From: UBA6544 sp049601975
GTDB taxonomy: Bacteria > Pseudomonadota > Alphaproteobacteria > UBA8366
DNA length: 41,043 bases
Assembly (NCBI GenBank): GCA_049601975.1
Contig: JBMYRC010000024.1
Span: forward strand, 1-41,043
Direction of reading: 5' to 3'
Shown: one piece after another, positions 1 to 8,163 of the stretch
Numbering within the stretch: position 1 is the stretch's first letter
Layout of the letters: each line of letters starts with the position of its first letter
Translations under genes and position numbers: made by a program
The notes under the pieces: model-generated
Databases searched by the model: none
Told to the model about the DNA's origin: nothing
What the model saw: only the letters and a program-made list of their open reading frames with translations

Positions 1-2
1 CG

Positions 3-462
3 CCGAAATTAACGTCGATTCCGCTCTATGACGAACCCTTCTGGATCGCCTCGCCGAACGGCCATGCATTGAGCCGCAAAGAAGATATCGATCTCGGCGA
101 CCTGGCTGGCGAGCGGTTGCTTCTGCTCTCGAAGGGGAATTGCCTTAGAGATCAAGTTCTCTCGTTCTACTCGGCATCCAAGGGCGATCCGGCGCTTATC
201 AGCACCGAGGAGACCAGTTTGACGACAATTCTAGCACTGGCCGCCGGCGGGTTCGGGGTGGCTCTGGTACCGGCAATGAGCCTGTCAGGCCCTCTGGGTC
301 ACGGATGCTGGCATCGTGGTCCGCAAAGAGACTTCCGGCGCGGCACGACGCGGGGTGCAATTGGCGTTTCGGAAATCGTTCTCGCGGATGGCGCTGATCG
401 AGAGGCTCGCGGGCATCATCGCCGCGATCGTTCCCGATACTGTGGCTCCCCAGCGGCGTTAG
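3..462 (+). pseudogene. OxyR-like LysR regulator, C-terminal part, frameshifted
   Basis: This is the effector-binding half of a LysR-family transcription factor; its DNA-binding N-terminus lies before the window. The reading frame from base 3 carries an OxyR-like block with the signature NCLRDQ (peroxidatic Cys region of OxyR), then EETSLTTILALAAGG and ALVPAMSL. Near base 285-295 the similarity jumps forward by one base. The continuation (VVRKETSGAARRGVQ..., ending PQRR) runs to a TAG at 460-462, while the original frame drifts into unrelated sequence to 506. The Cys nine residues downstream that OxyR uses as resolving Cys (C208 in E. coli) is Tyr here. Either a real frameshift mutation or a sequencing indel explains the break. 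The neighbouring MOSC gene is broken too, which favours decay of the region. Confidence 0.72.
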
Positions 463-511
463 CCGTCCACTTCCCTTTCCGCCGTCACACCGGGCTGTTA
501 GCCTGAGCGTT

Positions 512-1275
512 ATGACCATCGCGCTTTCCGTCATTCGCCGCTATCCCGTGAATGGAATGAGCGGGGAGACACTCGACGCCGTCGACGTTATCGTGGGCAA
601 AGCCCTTCCTCACGACCGATGCTTCGCCTGGGCCCATGCATCAAGCGGTTTCAAAGGGGGCAGCACCCGGATGGATGCCGAAGAATCATTTCCTCAATCT
701 CGGTCGGGACGAGAAGCTTGCTCAGCTTGCCGTCCACTTCGATCCGGAGACGACTACCTTGACCGTGGTGAAAGGTGGCCGCCGAGTCGCCACCGGAAAT
801 GCTGCAACCTCAAGCGATCGCATGATGCTGGATCAATTTTTCGCCAAGTTTATCACAAGTGGTGCCCGCGGCAATCCAAAAATCGTCGAGACCCCGGGAA
901 CCCCGTTCGCTGATTGTCCCGAACGTTTCCTTTCGATCATCGGCACAAGCAGTCTGGCGGAAGTAGAGCGAGTTGCCCGCCAACCGGTGGACCCGCTGCG
1001 GTTCCGCACGAACTTGACCCTCACCGGGGAGGAAGGGTGGGAAGAGCGCGACTGGATTGGGTGCGGTCTCGCTATCGGTGAGGCCCGGTTTCTGTGTCGA
1101 GGAGCCCATTGAAAGATGCGTCGCCACCAATGTCGATCCAAAACACCACCACCCGGGACATGAATACCCTGATGGTGCTGGAACGCGGCTGTGGACATGT
1201 AGATTCGGCGTCTACGCGCGTGTCACAACTCCAGGCACAATACGTTCCGGCGACGCGATCATACTTATTAGATAA
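512..1275 (+). pseudogene. MOSC-domain protein (YcbX-like), several frameshifts
   Basis: MOSC proteins bind sulfur on a conserved Cys and are related to molybdenum-cofactor sulfurases and mARC/YcbX N-hydroxylated-base reductases. The MOSC_N-type start (residues like LSVIRRYPVNGMSGE) begins at ATG 512. The frame moves by one base at a run of five G (656-660) into a segment with APGWMPKNHFLNL and PERFLSIIGTSSLAEVE. It moves again near 1085-1095, giving EEPIERCVATNVDP with the family Cys, again near 1138-1150 (TTTRDMNTLMVLE, GCGHVD), and once more near 1205, giving GVYARVTTPGTI to TAA 1273-1275. Three shifts are +1 and one is -1. No single frame covers the protein, so it should not be functional as read. 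Confidence 0.75.
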
Positions 1276-1333
1276 TCTTCAGCGAGAACCTTTAGCCGCC
1301 CGTACTCAGCAGCCCACGATCAACTAGCAGGGA

Positions 1334-1825
1334 TCAATCGTCCCCAACAGCCGTCTCGGCAGCCACTTCGGCTTTTTCGGTCTCTTTCGGCGCTTCCGGA
1401 ACTTTCTTTGTCACGAATGCCGGCATTTCGTCGACGTCATCTGACGCAACGACCGGCTGATTCTGTGCTTCAGCAGCTTGCTCCGTCGTCTCATTCGACC
1501 CTTCAGAGCGCTGCGGCCGCCCGTTATTATTGTTGTTACGAGGTGATTGCTGCTGGTTGTTCGCCCGCGCTTCTGCTTCCTCGCGTTGCACCGCCAAAAT
1601 ACGGTAGTAGTGCTCTGCATGTTGGAGATAATTCTCCGAGGAGATGCTGTCGCCTGCCGAGCTCGCGTCCTGCGCCATGGCGATATATTTCTCGTGAACC
1701 TGCGACGCGTTGCCGCGAATGCGAACACTTGGTCCATTGCTATCGAAGGTTTGATTGCGGGACGGACCGGTGCGTCTGTTCTGGTTACGACCACGCGAGC
1801 GCTTTGAACCTTGATTTTGTCTCAT
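1334..1825 (-). CDS. DUF4167 family protein
   Basis: The 163-aa protein starts MRQNQGSKRSRGRNQNRR and contains the DUF4167 core: SNGPSVRIRGNASQVHEKY, then SAGDSISSENYLQHAEHYYRI. The first 30 residues are rich in Arg, Asn and Gln. The tail is low-complexity, with a run of Asn near residue 95 and an acidic Glu/Ala/Val-rich end. An upstream in-frame ATG at 2074 would add 83 residues that look unlike the family, so ATG at 1825 with GGAAG just upstream is preferred. The family is nearly confined to alphaproteobacteria and commonly follows prfA-prmC. Its function is unknown; the basic, low-complexity head suggests nucleic-acid binding, which is only an inference. In many relatives clpB follows; here the next sequence is the decayed MOSC/LysR region. 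Confidence 0.85.
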   Translation of the reverse strand: MRQNQGSKRSRGRNQNRRTGPSRNQTFDSNGPSVRIRGNASQVHEKYIAMAQDASSAGDSISSENYLQHAEHYYRILAVQREEAEARANNQQQSPRNNNNNGRPQRSEGSNETTEQAAEAQNQPVVASDDVDEMPAFVTKKVPEAPKETEKAEVAAETAVGDD

Positions 1826-2034
1826 GACTTCCGTTTTTTTAAGACCAAGTTTGTCCAGCATCCCATTCCAATTGGATACATCGATCCATTCGAGACCGTG
1901 GGACGCCCCCCCATTCAAAAGACTGGCTTTTGAAGAATATGTGCTTCCGGCATCGACCGGTACAAATCGTCCAGCCTGCGCACCAAGCCCAGAATGGACA
2001 TTAGACGGTTCAGTGCTGGTTTCCAAGACATTTT
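1826..2034. other. Intergenic space between prmC and the DUF4167 gene
   Basis: This 209-base gap on the minus strand separates prmC from the DUF4167 gene. An open frame runs through it in phase with DUF4167, but its translation (for example SNWNGMLDKLGLKK) resembles nothing I know. It probably holds the 5' leader and perhaps a separate promoter for DUF4167; I see no convincing -35/-10 pair or terminator. Confidence 0.4.
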
Positions 2035-2898
2035 TCATGCAAACGCTGGTGTCAAACCACCGGCCACCAGACAACGGGGTAATCCCGCGAAATCAGGGAT
2101 GAACTCGATTTGGGTAAATCCGCAGTCTTCGAATATATAGGACACCGCAGGTCCCTGACCTATGCCAAATTCTAGGATCACTTGGGTATCCGCACCGGCG
2201 ACGGTCGGCACTTGCGCTGCTATGGCGCGATAGCAATCGAGCCCGTCAGCGCCACCGTCCAACGCCCCGCGCGGCTCATAGCGTGATACTTCGGGCGCAA
2301 GGCCGGAAATATCGGCGGCGGGAATATAAGGTGGATTCGCCAAAATGAGATCGAAGCGGCCAGAGAGACCTTGCGCCCAATCCGCACAAAGGAACTGCGC
2401 GCGCTCGGCCAACCCGAGTTCTCGTGCATTCTGCCTCGCGACCACCAGCGCCGCAGTCGCGCGGTCGACGCCGATCCCCATGGCCCGGGGTCTTTCATAC
2501 AAAAAGCAGAGCAGCAAACAGCCGCTGCCGGTTCCTAAATCAAGGACGCGGAGCGGTCGCTCGCGAGCCGGAAAACACGCGAGCGCGGCGGACACCAGGG
2601 TTTCGCTATCGGCGCGTGGATCAAGAACGTCCGCGCTGACGCGAAACGGTAGGCTCCAAAACTCACGGGTACCGACAATATGGGAAAACGGCTCGTGCGC
2701 ACGCCGACGGTTGATTAAATCGTCGTAGAGATCCGCAACACGGCAGTCGGCTTCCGGGTGAGCGACAATCCATTCGAAGGGTTGATCGATCGCATGCGCC
2801 AGCAGCAGCCGAGCTTCTCGGCGCGGCGACTCGATTCCAGCATTCTTCAGAATCTCGGTGCCTCGGGCGACACACATACCGATACTCACCGATGTCAT
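2035..2898 (-). CDS. prmC: Peptide chain release factor N5-glutamine methyltransferase
   Basis: PrmC (HemK) methylates the Gln of the GGQ motif in release factors 1 and 2, using S-adenosylmethionine, in the cytoplasm. The 287-aa protein has the helical N-terminal release-factor-binding domain (about 1-95), the SAM-binding motif VLDLGTGSGCLLL near residue 120, and the catalytic NPPY motif (ANPPYIPAADI) near residue 190. Length is normal. Its ATG overlaps the TGA of prfA by four bases (ATGA), so translation is probably coupled to that of its substrate. Confidence 0.95.
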   Translation of the reverse strand: MTSVSIGMCVARGTEILKNAGIESPRREARLLLAHAIDQPFEWIVAHPEADCRVADLYDDLINRRRAHEPFSHIVGTREFWSLPFRVSADVLDPRADSETLVSAALACFPARERPLRVLDLGTGSGCLLLCFLYERPRAMGIGVDRATAALVVARQNARELGLAERAQFLCADWAQGLSGRFDLILANPPYIPAADISGLAPEVSRYEPRGALDGGADGLDCYRAIAAQVPTVAGADTQVILEFGIGQGPAVSYIFEDCGFTQIEFIPDFAGLPRCLVAGGLTPAFA

Positions 2899-3968
2899 TG
2901 AATCTCGGCGAGGCGTGCCGCCTGATCGTCCGCAATCAAGACATCGATCACTTCGTCCAACTCATCGCCGCCAAGAATCCGGTCGAGCTTATGAAGCGTC
3001 AGATTAATTCGATGATCGGTCACCCGGCCTTGTGGAAAATTATAGGTGCGAATTCGCTCGGAGCGGTCGCCGCTACCAACTTGGGTCTTGCGGTCGGCGG
3101 CTCGTTCCGCGTCCAGGGTCTGACGTTCGTGATCGAAGAGCCGGGCCCGCAATACTTTCATAGCCTTGGCGCGGTTCTTGTGCTGGGATTTTTCGTCCTG
3201 ACACTGCACGACGATACCGGTCGGCATATGCGTGATCCGGATGGCGCTGTCGGTCTTGTTGACATGCTGGCCGCCCGCCCCTGATGCGCGGTAGGTGTCG
3301 ACACGAAGATCGCCTGTGTCGATCTGAATATCGACTTCCTCGGCTTCCGGCAGCACCGCGACGGTTGCCGCCGAGGTGTGAATACGCCCGCCACTTTCCG
3401 TCATCGGCACCCGTTGGACCCTATGGACGCCGGATTCGAACTTCAGGCGCGCGAAAACCCCGCGCCCGGCAATCGACAGCGCCGCGTCCTTAACACCGCC
3501 CAATTCGGTTTCGCTCATATCCAAGAATTCAGTGCGCCATCCATGAAGTTCGGCATAGCGCTGATACATCCGCATCAAATCGCCCGCAAATAGGGCAGCT
3601 TCGTCACCGCCAGTCCCGGCACGAATCTCCAGAATAGCGCTTTTCTCGTCTGCCGCGTCCTTCGGCAACAGCAATAGACGGAGCGCTTCCTCGATCTCCG
3701 GCAGCCGGTCACGAATTTCATTGCGCTCTGCCTCCACCAATTCCTTCATCTCCGCATCTGTATCTGCATCGGCAATTAATTCTTCCAGCTCAGCCAAATC
3801 CTCACGGGCCGCTTTCATCTCCTGGGCGCGCTCCACCACCGGCGACAACTCGGCATATTCCTTCGCATAGTCCTCGTATTGGGTGGCGTCCAAATCTCCC
3901 GTTGCCATCAGCGCGGAGAGTTCCGCATGTCGGGAGATCACGCCCTCAAGGCGATCCATAATGCTCAT
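2895..3968 (-). CDS. prfA: Peptide chain release factor 1
   Basis: RF1 reads UAA and UAG and triggers release of the finished peptide on the ribosome. The 357-aa protein has the usual length. It carries the stop-codon tripeptide motif as PMT (residues 188-190, within RVPMTESGGR; PAT in E. coli) and the peptidyl-hydrolysis motif GGQ at 232-234 within SGAGGQHVNKTDSA. This context separates it from RF2. The start codon overlaps the hemA stop by four bases and the stop overlaps prmC likewise, so hemA-prfA-prmC form a translationally coupled trio. UAG and UAA genes are common in the window (rodZ, accA, xerD, secA), so RF1 has normal work here. Confidence 0.97.
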   Translation of the reverse strand: MSIMDRLEGVISRHAELSALMATGDLDATQYEDYAKEYAELSPVVERAQEMKAAREDLAELEELIADADTDAEMKELVEAERNEIRDRLPEIEEALRLLLLPKDAADEKSAILEIRAGTGGDEAALFAGDLMRMYQRYAELHGWRTEFLDMSETELGGVKDAALSIAGRGVFARLKFESGVHRVQRVPMTESGGRIHTSAATVAVLPEAEEVDIQIDTGDLRVDTYRASGAGGQHVNKTDSAIRITHMPTGIVVQCQDEKSQHKNRAKAMKVLRARLFDHERQTLDAERAADRKTQVGSGDRSERIRTYNFPQGRVTDHRINLTLHKLDRILGGDELDEVIDVLIADDQAARLAEIQ

Positions 3969-5239
3969 TGTTCGCCCTCCGCGCCATCGTCATTGTCGAG
4001 TGCGAACAGCCTTCTTACGAGCATTTCTCCGGTATCCTTCTCTGCACCTTGTTCCGCCAAATCCCGCAACACCCGTGTCGGCGCATGGAGCAACCGATTG
4101 ACCAATAACCGCGTCGCCTCATGTGCGTCGATCTCTGGGCGTGATGCCAGTATTTCCTCACGCGTCAAATCAAACTTCGACCGCAAGGCAACCAATGTCG
4201 GCACCACCGCCTTGATATTACGGCCGGCGCGCCAGCGTTCGACTTCGCGGTCAACGATCTCCCACGCTTCCTTGGCCACCGCCTCGCGTTCCTGACGCCC
4301 ACGTTGAGCGACCTGTTCTAGATCGTCCAGTGTATAGACGAAGGCGCCGTCCAAGTCGTGCACGTCCGGCTCGACATCCGACGGCAATCCGCCATCTAAG
4401 AATAACATGGGCCGACGGCGGCGTTCGCGCAGGGCTTGGTCGACCATTCCTTTTTCGACCAAGAACCGACCGAGACCCGCGGCGCTGACGGTAATATCGG
4501 CACGCGCCAATCCACCCGACAGATCGTCGAACGGCAGGAAATGAAATCCCAGCGCCAACGCTTCCCGCTCAGTGCGTCGTCCCGGCCCGGTCAAGGAAAT
4601 GCGATGGGCTCCCGCCGCCTTTAGCTGGCGCACAATTAAATCGCCAATCTCGCCGAGGCCAACGATCAAAGTGTTCCGCTCGCGCAGGTCGCCGTGAATG
4701 TCCTGTGCTATTTGCACGGCGGCGGAAGCGATCGAGACCGCGCGCTCGCCGATGCTGGTCTCGCTCCGCACCCTTTTCGCGGCGCCATAGGCCAATTGCA
4801 GGACATCGTCCATTTCGTGTCCGACCATTCCCGCAGCCCCGGCATGGCGGTGCGCTTCCTTGATCTGACCCAGCACTTGCGGCTCACCGATCACCTGACT
4901 GTCGAGCGATGACGCGACCGCCATGATATGCCGCACCGCCGCGTCGTCGAAATGCGCGTAGAGGACATGGTCTAACTTTTCGGCTTCGCTGCCGCCGATC
5001 CCTTTGAAGAATTCATGGATGACGGATACGGCGCGTTGCGGGTCGGGATGGGCGCCTTGAATTTCGACCCGGTCGCAGGTCGATAGAACAATCGCCTGCC
5101 CGATCGATTCCCGTGCGAGACGACCATAGAACTCCGGCAGCATTTCTTCGTCAACGAACAGCCGATCTCGGAGAAAGGCAGAACCTGATTTGTGATTGAC
5201 GCCGACGGCGAAAACTCTGGCCGGATTTTCCGGCGACAT
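3965..5239 (-). CDS. hemA: Glutamyl-tRNA reductase (C5 pathway of tetrapyrrole synthesis)
   Basis: GluTR reduces the glutamyl group of Glu-tRNA(Glu) with NADPH to glutamate-1-semialdehyde, the first committed step of the C5 route to 5-aminolevulinate. The 424-aa protein has the catalytic domain with the thioester Cys55 in STCDRVE (family STCNR), the active-site region VRHIMAVASSLDSQVIGEP (104-120) and QVLGQIKEAHRHA. Next come AAKRVRSETSIGERAVSIAS (153-172) and the NADPH-binding GLGEIG (194-199). The C-terminal dimerisation helices end near 410. The ATG at 5239 follows GGGAGGT; an upstream in-frame start at 5371 would run into hisS and is not supported. The gene sits 19 bases after hisS and overlaps prfA by four. 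Most alphaproteobacteria instead make ALA with ALA synthase, also named hemA, which this protein is not. Confidence 0.93.
   Translation of the reverse strand: MSPENPARVFAVGVNHKSGSAFLRDRLFVDEEMLPEFYGRLARESIGQAIVLSTCDRVEIQGAHPDPQRAVSVIHEFFKGIGGSEAEKLDHVLYAHFDDAAVRHIMAVASSLDSQVIGEPQVLGQIKEAHRHAGAAGMVGHEMDDVLQLAYGAAKRVRSETSIGERAVSIASAAVQIAQDIHGDLRERNTLIVGLGEIGDLIVRQLKAAGAHRISLTGPGRRTEREALALGFHFLPFDDLSGGLARADITVSAAGLGRFLVEKGMVDQALRERRRRPMLFLDGGLPSDVEPDVHDLDGAFVYTLDDLEQVAQRGRQEREAVAKEAWEIVDREVERWRAGRNIKAVVPTLVALRSKFDLTREEILASRPEIDAHEATRLLVNRLLHAPTRVLRDLAEQGAEKDTGEMLVRRLFALDNDDGAEGEQ
5225..5236 (-). promoter_or_regulatory. Not used: poly-pyrimidine segment at hemA start codon
   Basis: The first codons of hemA lie here and I see no separate regulatory motif; the entry records only that the ribosome binding site (GGGAGG on the minus strand, about 5244-5250) lies immediately upstream in the 19-base hisS-hemA gap and fixes ATG 5239 as the start. 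Confidence 0.3.
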
Positions 5240-5258
5240 AGCACCTCCCAGCCTTGGC

Positions 5259-6503
5259 TTAACCGTACTTCGACAACCACTCGGACAATTGCGCCAACGG
5301 CACTTCCGCCTGATCTCCACCGTCCATATCCCGGACGGTCGCAACTTCCTTGGCCAATTCATCATCGCCAATCAGCACCGCGACAGACGCATTCAAACGA
5401 TTCGCGCGCTTCATGCGCCGCCCAAGATTTCCACTGTAACCGACATCGACGCGCAACCCGGATGCCCGCAGCACCTCCGCCAAGGGCAAGCTTCTCGCCT
5501 CCGCATCACCGCCAAGCGGCACGAGCGCGACAGGTCGCCGCGCCGGCGGTGCCTCTCCGCACAGCATGGCGAGGCGTTCCATCCCCGCCGCCCATCCGAC
5601 TCCAGCCGTACTCGGCCCGCCCATAGTCTGGATCAATCCGTCATACCGGCCGCCGGCCATGACTGCATCCTGAGCACCAAGCTGCGTCGTCGTAAATTCG
5701 AAGGCCGTGTGTGTGTAGTAATCGAGCCCGCGCACCAAACGGTCGTTCAGTTGAAACGGTATCCCAAGCGCGCTTAGGCCGTCTTTCACTTTGTGGAAAA
5801 ATTCGCGACTGCTACCGTTCAGATAATCGCCGAAAACGGGAGCATCGGCGACAATGACCTGATCACCCTCATTCTTAGAATCTAGAATGCGGAGCGGATT
5901 TCGCGTTAACCGTTCCTGACTTTCCGTCGACAGCGCCTCCGTATGTTTGCCGAAATACTCTACGAGTGCTGCTCTATAAGCAACGCGGCTTTCCGGGTCA
6001 CCCAGCGTGTTTAGTTGCAGGGACGTACTGTCGTTCAATCCGAGATCCGCGAGAATCCGCGCGCCGGCAGCGATGACCTCGATATCCGCCATCGGTGTTG
6101 CGACGCCTATGGTCTCGATACCGATTTGGTGAAATTGACGTTGGCGGCCTTTTTGCGGGCGTTCGTGACGGAACATCGGGCCAGCATAGAAGAATTTCAG
6201 TGGCACTGATTGCGCCAACCCTTCGGAGATAAAACACCGTGCGACACCGGCGGTATTTTCCGGGCGTAAGGTAATCTCCTCGCCGCCCTTCGTGGTGAAG
6301 GTATACATCTCCTTCGTCACGATATCGGACGTATCCCCCAAAGTGCGGCGGAAAACATCAGACGATTCGAAAATCGGCGTCGCCATTTCCTCGAAGCCGT
6401 AGCGCTCCGCGATCTCGCGCGCCTCGTCCATGATTCGGCGGTGGGCGCGCATCTCCTTGGGTAATAGATCGTGCGTTCCACGTACCGGTTTTAAGGCAGC
6501 CAT
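5259..6503 (-). CDS. hisS: Histidyl-tRNA synthetase
   Basis: HisRS charges tRNA(His) with histidine using ATP. The 414-aa protein is a normal-length class II synthetase. It shows the N-terminal VRGTHDLLP, motif 2 region RPENTAGVARCF and FRHERPQKGRQRQFHQIGIE, the histidine-binding motif LVRGLDYYTHTAFEF near residue 255, and motif 3 region AAGMERLAML. The C-terminal anticodon-binding domain is about 325-410. A GAAGAG sequence precedes ATG 6503. In E. coli and many alphaproteobacteria hisS follows rodZ and ispG; here it follows rodZ directly. Confidence 0.97.
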   Translation of the reverse strand: MAALKPVRGTHDLLPKEMRAHRRIMDEAREIAERYGFEEMATPIFESSDVFRRTLGDTSDIVTKEMYTFTTKGGEEITLRPENTAGVARCFISEGLAQSVPLKFFYAGPMFRHERPQKGRQRQFHQIGIETIGVATPMADIEVIAAGARILADLGLNDSTSLQLNTLGDPESRVAYRAALVEYFGKHTEALSTESQERLTRNPLRILDSKNEGDQVIVADAPVFGDYLNGSSREFFHKVKDGLSALGIPFQLNDRLVRGLDYYTHTAFEFTTTQLGAQDAVMAGGRYDGLIQTMGGPSTAGVGWAAGMERLAMLCGEAPPARRPVALVPLGGDAEARSLPLAEVLRASGLRVDVGYSGNLGRRMKRANRLNASVAVLIGDDELAKEVATVRDMDGGDQAEVPLAQLSEWLSKYG

Positions 6504-6619
6504 ATCAACTCTTCACTTATTGGTTTCTACTATTCGCGGTCGCGATCTGGAGCGGCGCAAAATGTGCCGGGCGAGCAAATTGATCAGGCCGCAGGATAAC
6601 CAGCATGGGTCATTTTCCG
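6504..6619. other. rodZ-hisS intergenic gap (position where ispG is usually found)
   Basis: The 116 bases between rodZ and hisS on the minus strand hold no coding sequence. A short inverted repeat (GGCGCAAAATGTGCC, 6554-6568) can form a six-pair hairpin with one G-U pair, but no T-tract follows on either strand, so it is not an obvious terminator. No ispG remnant is recognisable. Confidence 0.45.
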
Positions 6620-8008
6620 CTAAGAATCGTTGGCTGTGCCGTCCGTCAGCGCTTTAGGGTCCAGCTTCACGTTGCGTCGAACAGCACCGATCGGGCCGAT
6701 TTCCGGCACAACTTTACCATCGACGGAAAACTCCAGCCCACCGGCATTGCCGGTCACCAAGGTCAACCCCGTCTGGCCGGGAACATGATAACTGTCACCC
6801 TTACGCAAGACGCGGGTGAGCAACAATTCACCATCATCCGCACGCACCTCAACCCAGCTATCGACCAGGGCTGTGATCTTGATGCGTGACCCCTCGTCCG
6901 CCTCTCCGAAGACACGGGGCTCGTCGTCCGAACTCGGAAGCGGTGCCGAGGGAGGACCGGAACCTTCGCTCTCTCCATTCACCACGCTCGCTGTTTGCGT
7001 CGATGTGACGGCGGCCGTTTGCACCTCTTCGGCAGACTTCGCCGCCGCGGCATTCAAGTCATCAACTTTGACCGTTTCAACTGCTTTTTCGGTGTCGGCA
7101 ACCGTGGTTTCAGTCATTGCCGCGCTTTCCTGTTTCGGAGCGGCCTCTGCCGTTTCGATGGATTTTTCCACAATTCCCGACGTCACCTCCGTTGGTTTGA
7201 CGGCCGTTTGATCCGAAACTGTCTCTCCCGTCGATGCGACCGCCTTGGAGATAGACTCAGTCGGTTTCGCGACCTCCGCCGCTATATCAGGCTGCGCCGG
7301 TACGAATTTTTTCGTTATTGCCGATGCTGTTTCCTCGGTGGCGGTAACTTTTGATACAGGCGCTTCGTTGGTTTCCGCCGATTGAGCTTCCGGTAAGGGC
7401 GTCGGCGCTGGTTCCGGTTTCTCAGTCGATGCTGTCGCCAAGGCAACGGCTTTCTCTTCAGTTCCAGACTCTGATTCTTGTTTCTTTGCTTCCGGTTCCG
7501 CTGCCTCGTCATTTCCCACAAGAGATGCGATCCGGTCCGGCAGTGACGGTACCATAACGACAATACTTTCGTTCGGCGACGAGACAAAAACCCATCCACC
7601 ATACGCCACCGCCAAAAACACCGCGGCCGCCAATAAAATTGGCCCGCTAGGAATTTGCCCTTCCGGAAGCGGCGACGGGAAAACCAGTTGCGCGCGTTTT
7701 TCTTGAACTTTCCCCTCGTCCTTAAATCGCTCGACGACCTTGGCCCCGTCCAATCCCAAATGCTCAGCGTAAGCGCGCACAAACCCGACCGCATAGGTCG
7801 GACCCGGCAGCTTATCAATTTCATTGTCCTCGATCGCCTGCAGGTAGGCGCGGTGAATGCGCAGCATATCCGCGACTTCAGCCACTCCTTGGCCTTGCTC
7901 TTCACGCTGGGATTTCAGATATCGGCCAATCGTCATCGGCACCGATTTCGGCCCTAGACCGTTGCTGGTTTGCTGCGAAGAACTTGATTTTGGATTGTTA
8001 CCCCACAC
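6620..8008 (-). CDS. RodZ-like cytoskeletal membrane protein
   Basis: RodZ links the MreB cytoskeleton to the cell-wall elongation machinery. The 462-aa protein has the typical order: a cytoplasmic helix-turn-helix of the HTH_25 type (about 26-100, with LRIHRAYLQAIEDNEIDKLPG) and a short basic linker. A single transmembrane helix follows (about 122-142, GPILLAAAVFLAVAYGGWVF). Then comes a very long periplasmic linker rich in Ala, Thr, Glu, Ser and Val (about 160-370) and a DUF4115 domain (about 375-450, with WVEVRADDGELLLTRVLRKGD). The listed start is GTG; ATG at residue 25 (base 7936) is an alternative right at the HTH. The roughly 210-residue linker is long and compositionally biased. Confidence 0.85.
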   Translation of the reverse strand: MWGNNPKSSSSQQTSNGLGPKSVPMTIGRYLKSQREEQGQGVAEVADMLRIHRAYLQAIEDNEIDKLPGPTYAVGFVRAYAEHLGLDGAKVVERFKDEGKVQEKRAQLVFPSPLPEGQIPSGPILLAAAVFLAVAYGGWVFVSSPNESIVVMVPSLPDRIASLVGNDEAAEPEAKKQESESGTEEKAVALATASTEKPEPAPTPLPEAQSAETNEAPVSKVTATEETASAITKKFVPAQPDIAAEVAKPTESISKAVASTGETVSDQTAVKPTEVTSGIVEKSIETAEAAPKQESAAMTETTVADTEKAVETVKVDDLNAAAAKSAEEVQTAAVTSTQTASVVNGESEGSGPPSAPLPSSDDEPRVFGEADEGSRIKITALVDSWVEVRADDGELLLTRVLRKGDSYHVPGQTGLTLVTGNAGGLEFSVDGKVVPEIGPIGAVRRNVKLDPKALTDGTANDS

Positions 8009-8163
8009 GTCCTATCGATCCTGTCGTTCCGGTCGCAATTGAAACCAATTCAATATATTCAGCGCCTCCTGATTAGCCAAGTTTCTGAACAACCGGAAAA
8101 GCCGCGTAACTTCAGGTTTTTCAATAACAGTAAGGGTCTATGTAGTTCAACTTAATTAACTTT
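8009..8163. other. ptsP-rodZ intergenic gap
   Basis: This AT-rich 155-base stretch follows the ptsP stop on the minus strand. It contains the palindrome TTAATTAA at 8153-8160 but no GC-rich stem with a T-tract, so no intrinsic terminator is evident. It may hold a promoter for rodZ and downstream genes; no clear -35/-10 pair was found. Confidence 0.35.

Noticed and set aside
199..534. Minus-strand 111-aa frame over the LysR region
   Set aside because: Low-complexity Arg/Gly-rich translation with no motif; it is a shadow of the plus-strand coding.
5225..5236. A regulatory element at the hemA start
   Set aside because: Only coding sequence is present; the ribosome binding site lies just upstream in the hisS-hemA gap.
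8153..8160. TTAATTAA palindrome after ptsP as a terminator
   Set aside because: It is AT-only and short, without a stable stem or a T-tract.
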